In this document: in pieces, positions 17,209-25,907 of the stretch
Numbering within the stretch: position 1 is the first letter of the stretch
How the letters are laid out: every line of letters starts with the position of its first letter
Assembly (NCBI RefSeq): GCF_023516615.1
Contig: NZ_JAMGBF010000060.1
Coordinates: 1 to 64,000 of the forward strand
DNA: 64,000 nucleotides
Origin: Streptomyces panaciradicis
GTDB lineage: Bacteria > Actinomycetota > Actinomycetes > Streptomycetales > Streptomycetaceae
Direction of reading: 5' to 3'
The notes under the pieces: generated by a model
What the model was told of the DNA's origin: nothing
Database searches by the model: none
Seen by the model: the letters and a program-made list of their open reading frames with translations, nothing else
Program-made: the position numbers and the translations under genes

Positions 17209-17853
17209 GTGGATCAACTGCTCAGAGTCATGAACTTCAACGTCTCGAGTGACGGAATCGGTGCCGGTGAGCACCAGAGTCTCGAGAGGCCGTTCGGCCA
17301 CGACCATCCCGAGAAGCTGTTCGCCTGGGCCGGAGCAACGGCGAGCTGGCCCATGCGTACCGACCCCGGGGGAAGCCGGGGCCTCGACGACTACTTCACC
17401 CGGGACTTCGCACGCAACATCGGTGCCGAGATCATGGGCCGCAACAAGTTCGGGCCCCAGCGCGGACCCTGGGAGGACCATGAGTGGCGCGGCTGGTGGG
17501 GGGAGGAACCCCCGTTCCGTACGCCGGTGTTCGTCATGACCCACCACACACGTCCGTCGTTCACGCTCTCGGACACCACCTTCCACTTCGTCGACGGCGA
17601 CCCGGCCGCGGTCCTCGACCAGGCGCGGGAAGCGGCACAGGGCAAGGACGTCCGGCTCGGTGGCGGGGTCACCACCATCCGACGGTTCCTCGACGCCGAC
17701 CTCGTCGACACCCTGCACGTGGCGGTCTCACCGGTAGAACTCGGGACCGGGCTACGACTCTGGAAGTCCCCCGATGAGCTGCTCGACCGGTTCCACCTGG
17801 AGGTCGTGCCCAGCCCGAGCGGCGTCACGCACCATCTGTTCTGGCGAAGGTGA
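17209..17853 (+). CDS. Dihydrofolate-reductase-like protein (RibD C-terminal family)
   Basis: A 214-residue protein of the YyaP/YwjB-type DHFR-like family. Features are an N-terminal NFNVSSDGIGAG, central ARNIGAEIMGRNKFGPQRGP, PVFVMTHHTRPSF, GKDVRLGGGVTTIRRFLDA and a C-terminal VSPVELGTGLRLW. These reductases use NAD(P)H on pteridine- or riboflavin-like substrates, and most members are uncharacterised. GTG 17209 is preceded by GAGGAAA at good spacing. It stands alone between an IS remnant and a convergent DUF4328 gene. Confidence 0.85.
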   Translation: MDQLLRVMNFNVSSDGIGAGEHQSLERPFGHDHPEKLFAWAGATASWPMRTDPGGSRGLDDYFTRDFARNIGAEIMGRNKFGPQRGPWEDHEWRGWWGEEPPFRTPVFVMTHHTRPSFTLSDTTFHFVDGDPAAVLDQAREAAQGKDVRLGGGVTTIRRFLDADLVDTLHVAVSPVELGTGLRLWKSPDELLDRFHLEVVPSPSGVTHHLFWRR

Positions 17854-18000
17854 CGCAAAGACCCGTCCCGTAGGGGCGTCATCCATCCAGCTGGGGCCAG
17901 GTTGTGGAGTCGGGCTTTGGCAGGCCCGACCCACAGCGTCGCGCGGACGTCCAGCCTCCGTTCCGCAGTGCTACGTGATTACTGCTGAGCGAGGAGGTCT

Positions 18001-18705
18001 TCAGCCAAGTGCGGGAGCGGGCAGCTCGCCGGAGAGGACCTTGCGCTCCTGCAGCCGGGTCAGGCGGACGACCACCACGATGGCGAGGACCGCCGCCGCG
18101 ATGTCGAGGCAGTCGGAGAACAGCATCGTCCCGGCTGCCTCGTGCAGTTCGTCCGCCGTCTGGCCCTGACGGGAACTGCTGTCGGCGAACCGGCCCACGA
18201 AGACGCTGGCGATCCACAGTGTCCACCAGGCGTTGACCGGCGTGTGCCCGGACCGCGAGCCCCAGGGAGCGCTGGCGTCCCAGCTGTCCGCGACGATCCG
18301 GTGCGGGAACCACAGGTTCACCACCGGGCAGAACCAGGCGCCGATGGTCCAGCCGCGCTTCAAGCGATGCCGCGAGGCGTCGAACACCTCGGCGTTCACC
18401 CGGATCCGCCACAGCCAGCACAGGTAGACGACGGCCGTGGCCACCAGCGCGACACCCTGCGCGACGCCGGCGATGGCATAGAGGGCGTCCGCCTGGTCCG
18501 CCCGGTCGATCACGTCGGCGCCGGTGACGCCGTCGGTCAGGTCGCCGGTGACGTTCATCTCCCGCAGGTCGGCGTAGCAGGCGAACAGGTCGGTGGCGAT
18601 GACGAGGCCGAGCATGATGACGGTGGCGCGGCCGAGCGCGGCCGGCGAGCGCAGCAAGGCGCCGGGCGAGGCAGCGTTTGGCGGAACCGGCATGGGCGTG
18701 GTCAT
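18001..18705 (-). CDS. DUF4328 membrane protein
   Basis: A 234-residue integral membrane protein with about four hydrophobic segments (ATVIMLGLVIATDLFACYA; VAQGVALVATAVVYLCWLW; WWTLWIASVFVGRFA; LDIAAAVLAIVVVVRLT). It carries the DUF4328 signature around KRGWTIGAWFCPVVNLWFPH. Function is unknown; the domain is often seen in actinobacterial proteins, sometimes fused to kinases. ATG 18705 with GGGGGA eight bases upstream was preferred over an in-frame TTG at 18870. Confidence 0.85.
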   Translation of the reverse strand: MTTPMPVPPNAASPGALLRSPAALGRATVIMLGLVIATDLFACYADLREMNVTGDLTDGVTGADVIDRADQADALYAIAGVAQGVALVATAVVYLCWLWRIRVNAEVFDASRHRLKRGWTIGAWFCPVVNLWFPHRIVADSWDASAPWGSRSGHTPVNAWWTLWIASVFVGRFADSSSRQGQTADELHEAAGTMLFSDCLDIAAAVLAIVVVVRLTRLQERKVLSGELPAPALG

Positions 18706-19097
18706 GAGAAAGTCCCCCGAGAAGACGAGATCCGAGCCGGCGCGCGGTTCTCCCCGAACCGGCGCGGGCGCATTGGTGTCAGCGCGCGTACGAACGCGCG
18801 CGGCCACCGGAACATACGGTTGGATGCCGTCGTACGTCCACTCGGTTCTCAGCCCAGCTCGGTCCGCCAACTCCCTGAAGACGGCCTGGGCGAGCGCCGG
18901 CTCGCCCAGGTCCCTCAGCTCCCACGGCGGTCCGCTGCTGAGACCGGATGCTCCAGCACGTGTCCGGGCGAGGAGGATGGACGTGCGGGGTGGTGGCGGA
19001 GTTCGGGTTCAGGCCGGCGCTCGGCACCAGCCGGCACCCTCCATCTGCGACGACCCCGACCAGTGGCTCGCCGCCTCGACCGACGAGCATTCCGGGC
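18706..19097. other. Intergenic with an open minus-strand fragment
   Basis: On the minus strand, an open stretch follows an in-frame TGA near 19010 and reads SILLARTRAGASGLSSGP, then PWELRDLGEPALAQAVFREL and TEWTYDGIQPYVPVAARV. It looks protein-like but has no start and no recognised family, so it is probably the tail of a lost gene. It runs in frame into the leader of the DUF4328 gene. Confidence 0.35.
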
Positions 19098-19667
19098 TCA
19101 CCCCGAGGGCCCTGCCAGGGCCTTGATGGCGGGGCGAAGCAACGCGGCGATGTGATCCGCAGGGGCCTCACGAAGCGCTGCCAGGCCGAGCAGCTGGTGG
19201 CCGATGGTCACGCCCAGCAACGCGGTGACAACCAGTGCGGCGCGTAGTTCGGGATGGTCGGGATCCGGCAGGGCGGCACCGACGCTGTCGATCTGCCGCC
19301 CCAGAGCGGCACGCACGTGATCGGCTGCCGCCTGGTCTGTGAGCATCGACCGCATCATCGCCAGTGTGCCCTCGGGAAGCCCGCCGAGCTTGAGGCCGAG
19401 GGAGGCCAGCAACTGATCGACCAGCTCGTCGGCATCAGTGGTAGGCAGCGGGGTGGGCAACGCCTGCACGGCTTGGCCGAACAGCTTCCGTTTCGAGCCG
19501 AAGTACTGCATCACCAGAGCCGGATCGACGCCTGCCGCGGCCGCCACGGCGCGGATGGTGGTGCGCTCGAACCCCTTTTCGGCGAACAGCTCCCGGGCGC
19601 TGTCGAGGATGCGTGCCTCGGTCGCTCGGCGGCGGTCGGCGCGGGACTGGCGGGGAGTGGACACCAA
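19098..19667 (-). CDS. TetR-family regulator
   Basis: A 189-residue TetR protein. The HTH at about 30-52 reads TIRAVAAAAGVDPALVMQYF and is followed by GSKRKLFGQAV. The C-terminal part resembles the TetR_C domain with a helix DHPELRAALVVTALLGVTIG. TTG 19667 or GTG 19664 serves as start. It is divergent from a small NTF2-like enzyme gene, with a perfect operator-like palindrome between them, so it probably represses that gene and itself. Confidence 0.9.
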   Translation of the reverse strand: MVSTPRQSRADRRRATEARILDSARELFAEKGFERTTIRAVAAAAGVDPALVMQYFGSKRKLFGQAVQALPTPLPTTDADELVDQLLASLGLKLGGLPEGTLAMMRSMLTDQAAADHVRAALGRQIDSVGAALPDPDHPELRAALVVTALLGVTIGHQLLGLAALREAPADHIAALLRPAIKALAGPSG

Positions 19668-19682
19668 TTCACTCTACAGCCG

Positions 19683-19733
19683 TTGACCGAACTTCCGCGG
19701 CGAGCCTACCGTGATCGGGTCAACAAGTGTTGA
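19683..19733 (+). promoter_or_regulatory. Promoter of the NTF2-like gene with TetR operator
   Basis: A -35-like TTGACC (19683-19688) and -10-like TACCGT (19707-19712) are separated by 18 bases. The perfect-arm inverted repeat TCAACAAGTGTTGA (19720-19733, arms TCAACA/TGTTGA) lies at the expected transcription start. The placement fits repression by the divergent TetR protein. Confidence 0.55.
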
Positions 19734-19750
19734 GCGAATGGAGTGCCCCC

Positions 19751-20176
19751 GTGTCACCTCTCGATACACCTGCCGGCCGCACCCCTGCCGAGGTGTTGAG
19801 CCGCTACTACCAAGCCATGCTCGACAAGTCGGCCGACGAACTCGCCGACCTCTACGCCGTCGATGGGGTCCACGAGTTCCCGTTCACCCCACCCGGCTTC
19901 CCGGCCCGCTTCGAGGGACGTGAGGCTGTGCGCGCCGGCTACCGGGCGATCTGGGGCGCCAGCCCCGCCGAGGTGCAGGAGGTCAGAAGGATCGCGGCCT
20001 ACGAGACCGCCGATCCCGAGGTGATCATCGCCGAGCATGTAGTGGTGGGAACAGTGCTGCCCAAGGGCTCTGCGTTCACCGTTCCGGGCCTTCTGATACT
20101 CCACGTCCGCAACGGAGTGATCACCCGCGTCCGCGACTACATGGACGGCTCAGGCGTCGCCGGCGCCAGGGCCTGA
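19751..20176 (+). CDS. SnoaL/NTF2-like protein
   Basis: A 141-residue single-domain cone-fold protein (RYYQAMLDKSADELADLYA, then GVHEFPFTPPGFPARFEGRE, ending ILHVRNGVITRVRDYMD), typical of SnoaL-like, ketosteroid-isomerase-like enzymes. The pattern includes the usual acidic/aromatic pocket residues, but no specific catalysis can be assigned. GTG 19751 has GGAG seven bases upstream; an earlier TTG at 19727 lies inside the operator and is unlikely. Divergent from TetR. Confidence 0.8.
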   Translation: MSPLDTPAGRTPAEVLSRYYQAMLDKSADELADLYAVDGVHEFPFTPPGFPARFEGREAVRAGYRAIWGASPAEVQEVRRIAAYETADPEVIIAEHVVVGTVLPKGSAFTVPGLLILHVRNGVITRVRDYMDGSGVAGARA

Positions 20177-20177
20177 C

Positions 20178-20430
20178 GGCCCGACCACTCCAGCCACGGC
20201 CCAATTCGGCCGAGCCCGGTGCCGTGGGCTTGTCCTCGTCCGGTGATCACCGGACGGATGCCGCGTTGCCGCAGGGCCGGCGGTACTTGTCGTGGTCGTA
20301 ACCGCAGTCGGCGAACAGCGCGTCGGGCCGTTTGAGGGGCCGGCCGACGACTCCGGCCACGGGGAACGGCGGCAGTCCCTGATCACCGGGGTGTGCCCCC
20401 GGCTGCGTCATCGAGAAGCAGGACTCTTCC
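20178..20430 (-). pseudogene. IS5-family transposase C-terminal remnant
   Basis: Minus-strand frames read PDALFADCGYDHDKYRR and, after a frameshift, QRGIRPVITGRGQAHGTGLG. Both are typical of IS5-type transposases around the second catalytic region. The final Glu-containing helix is degraded. A paralogous remnant lies at 56171-56460. Confidence 0.75.
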
Positions 20431-20549
20431 TCGAAGACACTTTGTCTTCGTCGCTTTCGATGGCTCGTGCGGCCGGGCACCGACCACCAGGTGCGGGGAG
20501 GTGCCGTTCGGGTCCTGAAGTTGATTCCAGCGATGACTGAGCCCGTCGG

Positions 20550-20843
20550 TCAGTCGATGCCTTCGACGATGCGGAAGTCGCGCTTGAAGCCGTCGGGGAG
20601 GGCCACGAGCGCCTTCTGGTATGCCTCGCTCTCGTAGGCCGCGACGGCCTGTCCAAAGCTGTCGAACTCGATCAGAACGACGCGTTGCGTGATTCCGAGC
20701 TCGTGGGCGACGACTCGGCCGCCACGGGACAGGACGCTCCCGCCCGCAGCCCGGACGGCCGGACCGGCCAGTTTGTTGTAGGCAGTGAGAATCTCAGGGT
20801 CGGAAATGGCGGGGTAGACACTGACCCAGTAGCCCTTGGTCAT
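20550..20843 (-). CDS. DUF1330 family protein
   Basis: A 97-residue ferredoxin-like-fold protein. KGYWVSVYPAISDPEILTAY at the N-terminus, GGRVVAHELG and LIEFDSFGQAVAAYESEAYQ are the standard DUF1330 pattern. ATG 20843 follows AGGAGG. Function is unknown; the family is structurally related to dimeric alpha-beta-barrel monooxygenases. It stands alone between an IS remnant and a decayed PhzF gene. Confidence 0.9.
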   Translation of the reverse strand: MTKGYWVSVYPAISDPEILTAYNKLAGPAVRAAGGSVLSRGGRVVAHELGITQRVVLIEFDSFGQAVAAYESEAYQKALVALPDGFKRDFRIVEGID

Positions 20844-20885
20844 GGAAACCTCCTGTGTTCGGGCGGACATGTACGACTTCGAATC

Positions 20886-20909
20886 GACGCTCAGACGCTC
20901 AGACGCTCA
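20886..20909. repeat. Three tandem copies of an 8-bp unit (GACGCTCA)
   Basis: The unit GACGCTCA is repeated exactly at 20886-20893, 20894-20901 and 20902-20909, about 45 bases upstream of the DUF1330 start. It may be simple slippage or a cluster of binding sites. Confidence 0.6.
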
Positions 20910-21010
20910 TGTTGCTCGGTCCCGGTGGCGGAGCACCGAACGTGTGTGAGGACTTGCTGATCCGGCCTGGGCACCAGCCCGCCCAAGCGCGAGGCGGCGC
21001 TCGCCATCGG

Positions 21011-21136
21011 TCAACGGCCTGCCGGCGTCTCGTCCACGACCACCGTCGGATTGCCTCCACGCCCCTCACGCAGGCATGCGTGGACGATCGTGACGGGCAG
21101 GTCGTCGTGGCCGGCAGGCCCGGTGGGGCGCGTCAT
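21011..21136 (-). pseudogene. N-terminal fragment of a PhzF-family protein
   Basis: ATG 21136 overlaps the stop of the CMD-family gene (ATGA). The 41-codon frame reads VTIVHACLREGRGGNPTVVV, resembling the first strand and GNP motif of PhzF-type isomerases/epimerases, then stops at 21011. Intact PhzF proteins are about 270-300 residues. The sequence beyond the stop keeps only weak similarity, so the gene is a stub that was once translationally coupled to the CMD gene. Confidence 0.4.
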
Positions 21137-21705
21137 CGAGTGCGGGGCGGGAAGTCGGCGAAGCGTGGTGCGCCGGGCTCGTGCGGTATGCGGGCAGTGC
21201 GGGCGGCGAAGCTGACGGCGTGGTACCACCCACACAGCAGGAGCAGGTCGAGCAGTTGGAGCTCGTCGAAGACCGAGGCAAGCCGTGCCCACAACGCGTC
21301 GTCGATGTCGGAGCGCTCATGCAGCATGTCGACAGCGAGAATGAGCAGTCGTTCCCGCTCGGATGTCCAGCATTCGTCGGCGGGACCGCCGTGCACCAGC
21401 GAAGTCGCCTGTGCGTGAGTGAGGCCGACGCGCTCGGCGAAGGTCAGCATGTGCACGCCCCACTCGTACTCGCACCCGCACAGCGCGCACGTCCGGTCGA
21501 TGACGATCTCGCGTTCCCGCATGGTCAGCGTCAGCTGCCGACCCAACTCGTAGCGACCCCACCCGTGCATGGCGCCGGCCATCGGGAGGTTTCTGGCGAA
21601 CATCCGGAACAGACCGATCGGCGGGGCGTCTCCGGGCATCATGCGCGCGAGCAGTGCGCCGACCTCGTCGGTGTACGGCGGTTCGAGCAGGGCTATCCGC
21701 GACAT
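21133..21705 (-). CDS. Carboxymuconolactone decarboxylase (AhpD-like) family protein
   Basis: A 190-residue all-helical protein with the CMD motif CALCGCEYEWGVHMLTFAE (CxxC followed by a His eight residues on), as in AhpD-like peroxidase/disulfide reductases. The second half repeats helices with WTSERERLLILAVDML. It probably works as a thiol-dependent reductase in oxidative or electrophile stress. Divergent from an HxlR regulator with two operator-like repeats between them, which suggests redox- or electrophile-responsive control. Confidence 0.88.
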   Translation of the reverse strand: MSRIALLEPPYTDEVGALLARMMPGDAPPIGLFRMFARNLPMAGAMHGWGRYELGRQLTLTMREREIVIDRTCALCGCEYEWGVHMLTFAERVGLTHAQATSLVHGGPADECWTSERERLLILAVDMLHERSDIDDALWARLASVFDELQLLDLLLLCGWYHAVSFAARTARIPHEPGAPRFADFPPRTR

Positions 21706-21723
21706 CGGCTCTCCCTCGAGCTT

Positions 21724-21774
21724 GTTTCGGAATCAGAAACGCCGAATGGATGTTAGTGTTTCGAATAGAGAAAC
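21724..21774. promoter_or_regulatory. Two HxlR operator-like repeats in a divergent promoter
   Basis: GTTTCGGAATCAGAAAC (21724-21740) and GTTTCGAATAGAGAAAC (21758-21774) share the form GTTTC-N7-GAAAC and lie 34 bases apart centre to centre. They fill the gap between the CMD gene (21705) and the HxlR gene (21787). Paired inverted repeats of this kind suit a dimeric winged-helix regulator. Confidence 0.65.
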
Positions 21775-21786
21775 GCAAGGAGACGT

Positions 21787-22140
21787 ATGTCAACGCCGCG
21801 CCCAGGAAAGCCGGTTCGTGGATCGACGACCGGCCGACCGATCATGGCCGCGATGGACCTGTTCGGTCGGCGGTGGGCGCTGCGCATTCTCTGGGAGCTG
21901 CGTTCGGGCCCGCTCGGCGCCCGTGCACTGCTGGCGCGGTGCGAAGGCATGTCGTCCAGCGTCCTCTACCAGCGGCTCCGCGAACTCACATCGAGCGGGA
22001 TCATCGCCCAGTCGACCGACGGCTACGAGCTCACTCGGCTGGGGACAGCACTCAGTCACGCCCTGCGTCCGCTCGACGAATGGGCGGCCGTCTGGGCGCA
22101 GGAGCAAGAACGCGAAGGTGAGGAGCCCACCGAGACCTGA
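21787..22140 (+). CDS. HxlR-family winged-helix regulator
   Basis: A 117-residue regulator. The winged-helix core is visible as MDLFGRRWALRILWELRSGP, ARALLARCEGMSSSVLYQRL and LRELTSSGIIAQSTDGYELT. The conserved Cys of redox-sensing HxlR proteins near the N-terminus is not obvious, though one Cys occurs in ARCEGM. It is divergent from the CMD gene it probably controls. Confidence 0.9.
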   Translation: MSTPRPGKPVRGSTTGRPIMAAMDLFGRRWALRILWELRSGPLGARALLARCEGMSSSVLYQRLRELTSSGIIAQSTDGYELTRLGTALSHALRPLDEWAAVWAQEQEREGEEPTET

Positions 22141-22210
22141 CGGCTGACTCCCGAACCAGGTGGCGGTGAAGTGACGATGTGCTGGGTAGGGGCGGTGGGC
22201 CCCCGGCAAC

Positions 22211-22642
22211 ATGCGGCTGAGCCGGCATGGATTGCTGGGGCCGCGGTCTGCCCGGTCCGGCAGATCGCGACTCCCGGCAATGGCTCGGGCCGCAGACGTG
22301 CCCGAACCCGACGACCACGCGCTCGGACGCTCTCGCGGCGGCCTGAGTACGAAGGTCCACCTCACCGACGATGGCCGTGCTCGGCCGATGGCCCCGCCAG
22401 GGGGCGATGTCCCGGCCTTTGGGACCGCCCTGGCCGGCATCCGTGTTCCGCGAAGTGGACTCGGAAGACCGAGGATCCGGCCGAAGGTCGTTGTGGCGGA
22501 TCGCGCGTGTGCGTCACGCGCGATCCGAATACGCCTCTGCCGACGAGGGATCGGCGTTGTCATCCGCCAGTCGTCCGACTGGGTCGGCCATCGTGTGCGG
22601 CGGGGTCGCGCCGGAGGCCGCCCGCCTGCCTTCGACGCTTGA
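22211..22642 (+). pseudogene. IS5-type (IS427-like) transposase fragment
   Basis: The frame carries PDDHALGRSRGGLSTKVHL, then KVVVADRACASRAIRIRLCR and VIRQSSDWVGHRVRRGRAGG, the middle part of an IS427-group transposase orfB. It ends abruptly (PPAFDA, stop) before the catalytic Glu region, and the N-terminal Asp region is degraded. Inactive relic. Confidence 0.8.
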
Positions 22643-22679
22643 GCACGACGATCTCACCGACGGATCCACGAGGCAGTGC

Positions 22680-23621
22680 CTAGGTGAGCGGGGCGGTGGG
22701 GGCAAGGACGAGGACCTTGCCGGAGAGCGCGCCTTCGGCGGCCTCCGCGTGCAGCGTCGGCAGCTCGGCCAGCGGCACCCGTCGAGCGATGTCGACGTGC
22801 AGCGCTCCGGAGTCGACCAGTGTCACCAGCCTCGCCAGTTGTGCGGCGTCGCTGTTGACGAAGAGGTTGACGCCGCGCACGCCGCGTTCCTCGTCGGAAG
22901 GCGCGGGCATCCACACCGTCGTGTTCACCACGATGCCGCCGTCGCGCACCGCGGAGGTCAGCGCGGCCAACTGCATCGGCTCGACCGGCGCGAGGTTGAG
23001 CACGACGTCGACCAGCGCGGACAGCTCGGGAACGCCGTGGCCGAGCACCTCATCGGCACCCAAAGTCTTGACGCGTTCGCTGCTGCGTGGCCCGGCCGTG
23101 GCGATCACGTGTGCGCCGGCGTGCTTGGCCAGCTGGACGGCGTAGCCGCCGACTGCACCGCCCGCGCCGTTGATCAGCACCCGCTGGCCGGCAGTGAGCT
23201 TGGCGTGGTCGAAGAGGGCCTGCCAGGCGGTGAGCCCGACCAGAGGCAGCCCGCCCGCATCGGCAAGCGGGATGCTCGAAGGCGCCGCCGTCAGCAGGCC
23301 GGCCGGTGCGAGTGCGTACTCCGCCGCCGCGCCGGCGCCGGTCATCGGTAGGAGGCCGACAACGCGGTCACCTGCCCGGACACTGTGCACGCCCTCACCC
23401 AGGGCGTCGACCGTGCCCGCGACGTCGATGCCGGGGGTGTGCGGCAGGGTTACCGGGATGGGGCCCTGCATGAAACCCGCGCGGATGTTGCCGTCGACCG
23501 GGTTGAACGACGTCGCGGCCACCCGGATCAGGACCTCCCCGGCCGCAGGGATCGGCTGTTCCACGTCTTCGTAACGCAAGACGTCCGGAGAGCCGTACTC
23601 ATGGAAACGTACTGCTTTCAT
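22680..23621 (-). CDS. Zinc-independent quinone-reductase-type MDR oxidoreductase
   Basis: A 313-residue NADP-dependent medium-chain reductase. The N-terminal GroES-like domain has MKAVRFHEYGSPDVLRYEDV and FNPVDGNIRAG; the Rossmann motif is LINGAGGAVGGYAVQLAKHAG near residue 150. Catalytic and structural zinc ligands are absent, as in quinone reductase/enoyl reductase members. ATG 23621 follows AAAGGTGG. The XRE regulator immediately upstream on the same strand likely controls it. Confidence 0.9.
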   Translation of the reverse strand: MKAVRFHEYGSPDVLRYEDVEQPIPAAGEVLIRVAATSFNPVDGNIRAGFMQGPIPVTLPHTPGIDVAGTVDALGEGVHSVRAGDRVVGLLPMTGAGAAAEYALAPAGLLTAAPSSIPLADAGGLPLVGLTAWQALFDHAKLTAGQRVLINGAGGAVGGYAVQLAKHAGAHVIATAGPRSSERVKTLGADEVLGHGVPELSALVDVVLNLAPVEPMQLAALTSAVRDGGIVVNTTVWMPAPSDEERGVRGVNLFVNSDAAQLARLVTLVDSGALHVDIARRVPLAELPTLHAEAAEGALSGKVLVLAPTAPLT

Positions 23622-23734
23622 GGCACATGCCACCTTTCATGATGGAGAATCTGCTTCGAATTTGAAGCACATTGAGGCTGGGGCATGCCTCGGTTTCGAG
23701 ACAGTGCCTTCAGGTGTGTGAGGGACGACAGCCG

Positions 23735-24556
23735 CTAGAGGGCGGTCAAGAGCTGGAGCTTGTCATGGCTCGGGGAACCGGGGACGGCGGTGAACACCAG
23801 CAGCGTCTGACACTGTTCCGGATCCAAGAGCATCTCGGCGTAGAGCTCCAGCTCCCCCAACTCGGGGTGCAGGTAGCGCTTGAGGTCGTGATGATGGGTC
23901 ACTCCCACTTCGTGCAACCGCCAGATGTTCGCGAACTCGGAACTGACCTCCAGCAGCGCGGCTACGATCTCGCCGGCCTTTCCTGTGGGATCCGCCGTGT
24001 ACGCGTCCCGGATCTCCGCGGCGAAGACCCTGCCTCGTATCGGATGGTCCTCCACGGGGTACAGGCCACGGACCTGCGGATCACCGGTGAACCATCGGTA
24101 GACCAGGTAACGGGACATGCCCGAGTACTGGGTGTAGTCACCGAGCAGTGCGACCGCCGGGCGAGTCTGCAGCAAGGCCTCACCGAGTCGTGACAGCACG
24201 ATGGCCGGCACGTCCGAAAGGCCAGCGACGATCCGCAGCATCGTGGGTCCGACGTAGTCGTCCCGCAGGATCCGCCGAGGCGCCGGGATCCCGCCCAGGA
24301 CGAAGAGGTGGTCACGCTCGCTCTGGTTGAAACGCAGTGCCCGGGCGAGCGCGACGAGCATCCGCTCCGACGGCACCGGACCTCGCTGCTGCTCGATCCG
24401 GCTGTAGTAGTCGGCCGACATCCCGGCCAGCGCCGCCACCTCCTCGCGCCGCAGCCCGCCGGTGCGGCGCCGCTGCCCGCGGGGAAGCCCGACATCCTCC
24501 GGCTGCAACGCCTCACGACGTGCTCGGAGGAAATCCGCCAGCAACGCCCGGTCCAT
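23735..24556 (-). CDS. XRE regulator with MmyB-like ligand domain
   Basis: A 273-residue protein with an N-terminal XRE HTH (LRREEVAALAGMSADYYSRI) and the C-terminal MmyB-like ligand-binding domain (LSRLGEALLQTRPAVALLGD; ISSEFANIWRLHEV-like VSSEFANIWRLHEVGV). ATG 24556 has GAGGAGG upstream. It lies upstream of, and in the same direction as, the quinone-reductase gene. Regulators of this type commonly control adjacent short-chain or medium-chain oxidoreductases in actinomycetes. Confidence 0.9.
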   Translation of the reverse strand: MDRALLADFLRARREALQPEDVGLPRGQRRRTGGLRREEVAALAGMSADYYSRIEQQRGPVPSERMLVALARALRFNQSERDHLFVLGGIPAPRRILRDDYVGPTMLRIVAGLSDVPAIVLSRLGEALLQTRPAVALLGDYTQYSGMSRYLVYRWFTGDPQVRGLYPVEDHPIRGRVFAAEIRDAYTADPTGKAGEIVAALLEVSSEFANIWRLHEVGVTHHHDLKRYLHPELGELELYAEMLLDPEQCQTLLVFTAVPGSPSHDKLQLLTAL

Positions 24557-24956
24557 CGTCCGACCTCCTCTGTTCGACAGGACAATCTTGACGCGAACCC
24601 GGGAGCGGATGAAGGGTGGCTTTAACCGGGGACAAGTTGTCCCTGGCTGACGAGCTCATGCAGCTACGTTGCACTTTGGATGCGCTGCCTGGCGGTCTGA
24701 GTGGCGCGCCCGGCGGCATGCTCAGCCCTGCGGTTCCCGCGGCTTGACACCGTACTCCCGCACTTCTTGGTCCTTGAGGCCCGTGCGGGCGGCCTGCGGT
24801 GCGATCCCGCAGCATCGTTCCGGTCGCGTCCTGCGGCGGAGCGCACACGCCTCGTTCGGACTGGGTCTGGTCCACGGTCGCTCCCGGCCCTCCTGCGTGC
24901 GTTGGACCGGCATCACCCCCCTGAAGCCGGGATCACCTCGCTGTCGAGGCTGGACC
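24557..24956. other. No recognisable gene
   Basis: About 400 bases between two XRE regulators. Plus-strand frames open through here into the aldo-keto reductase but show no domain. The first 100 bases must contain the promoter of the upstream XRE gene. Confidence 0.4.
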
Positions 24957-25790
24957 TCACCGTGCGTACAGCCTGTCCAATGCAGACCGGCTCGCGGCGT
25001 CCGCGGGGCGGCATATCATCAACCGCTGGTCTGGGTCTTGAAGTGGCGTGAGGACTTCGAAATCCACGGCGATCACACCGGCGCCGGGATGGTCCATCAG
25101 TTTGCGCCCGCGGCCATTGACATCGACGTGCTGCTCGTCCCACAAGCGTGCGAACTCCTCGTCGCCCGCGATGATTTCGCCGATCAGGCCGGTGAGCACC
25201 TCGTCACGTGGGTGTGCGGCCCATGCACTGCGCAGGTGGGCGACTCCTTCCCGCACGACGCGCTCGCGCTCGACGTAGTACTTGCGTGTCTCCGGATGCA
25301 TCAGGCACAACCACATCGCATTGCGCTGAGCCGGCGGCAGGGCGGCGAAGTCCACCAGCAGCCCGGCCATTTCGCTGTTCCAGGTCAGCACGTCGAAGCG
25401 GTGGTTCATCAGCATGGCCGGCAGCGGCGACAGATCGTCGACGAGCCGGGCCAGCGACGGCGTTGCGGTTGTGGCGGGTTTGCCCGCGTCGCGGGGACGC
25501 TGTTGGGCGAGCTGGAAGAGGTACCTGCGTTCGTCGGGGGCCAGGCGCAGCGCGCGGGCCAGCCCCTCCACCACCTCTGCCGAGGGCCGCAATCCACGGG
25601 CCTGTTCCAGCCGTACGACGTAGTCGACGCTGACTCCGGCCAGTTCGGCGACCTCTTCCCGTCGCAATCCCGGAGTACGCCGGGCCTGTCGGCGCGTCGG
25701 CAGGCCGAGTGCGTCCGGGTCCAGACGCTTGCGTCGACTCCGCAAGAACGCGGCCAGCTCCTGTGTCGTGTCCACGGTGCGGGGCGTCAT
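24957..25790 (-). CDS. XRE regulator with MmyB-like ligand domain
   Basis: A 277-residue paralogue of the regulator at 23735: HTH GLRREEVAELAGVSVDYVVR and ligand domain with MLMNHRFDVLTWNSEMAGLL and FARLWDEQHVDVNGRGRKLM. ATG 25790 was chosen; an in-frame start at 25808 is possible. It is divergent from an aldo-keto reductase gene with a 117-base gap, which is the usual architecture for this regulator family and its target. Confidence 0.9.
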   Translation of the reverse strand: MTPRTVDTTQELAAFLRSRRKRLDPDALGLPTRRQARRTPGLRREEVAELAGVSVDYVVRLEQARGLRPSAEVVEGLARALRLAPDERRYLFQLAQQRPRDAGKPATTATPSLARLVDDLSPLPAMLMNHRFDVLTWNSEMAGLLVDFAALPPAQRNAMWLCLMHPETRKYYVERERVVREGVAHLRSAWAAHPRDEVLTGLIGEIIAGDEEFARLWDEQHVDVNGRGRKLMDHPGAGVIAVDFEVLTPLQDPDQRLMICRPADAASRSALDRLYAR

Positions 25791-25907
25791 GCCCGGTCCA
25801 ACACCCAAGGTGGGAGTGGTGTTCCCAGGAACGTCCCGCCCTTACCCCCGGCTCGCGGTGATCGCAGGCTTGCTCCCGACGACGGATCACACGCACAGGA
25901 GGACACG

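Noticed and set aside
20886..20909. Tandem 8-bp repeats as iterons or an origin
   Set aside because: Only three copies, no AT-rich region or rep gene; probably slippage or a local promoter feature.
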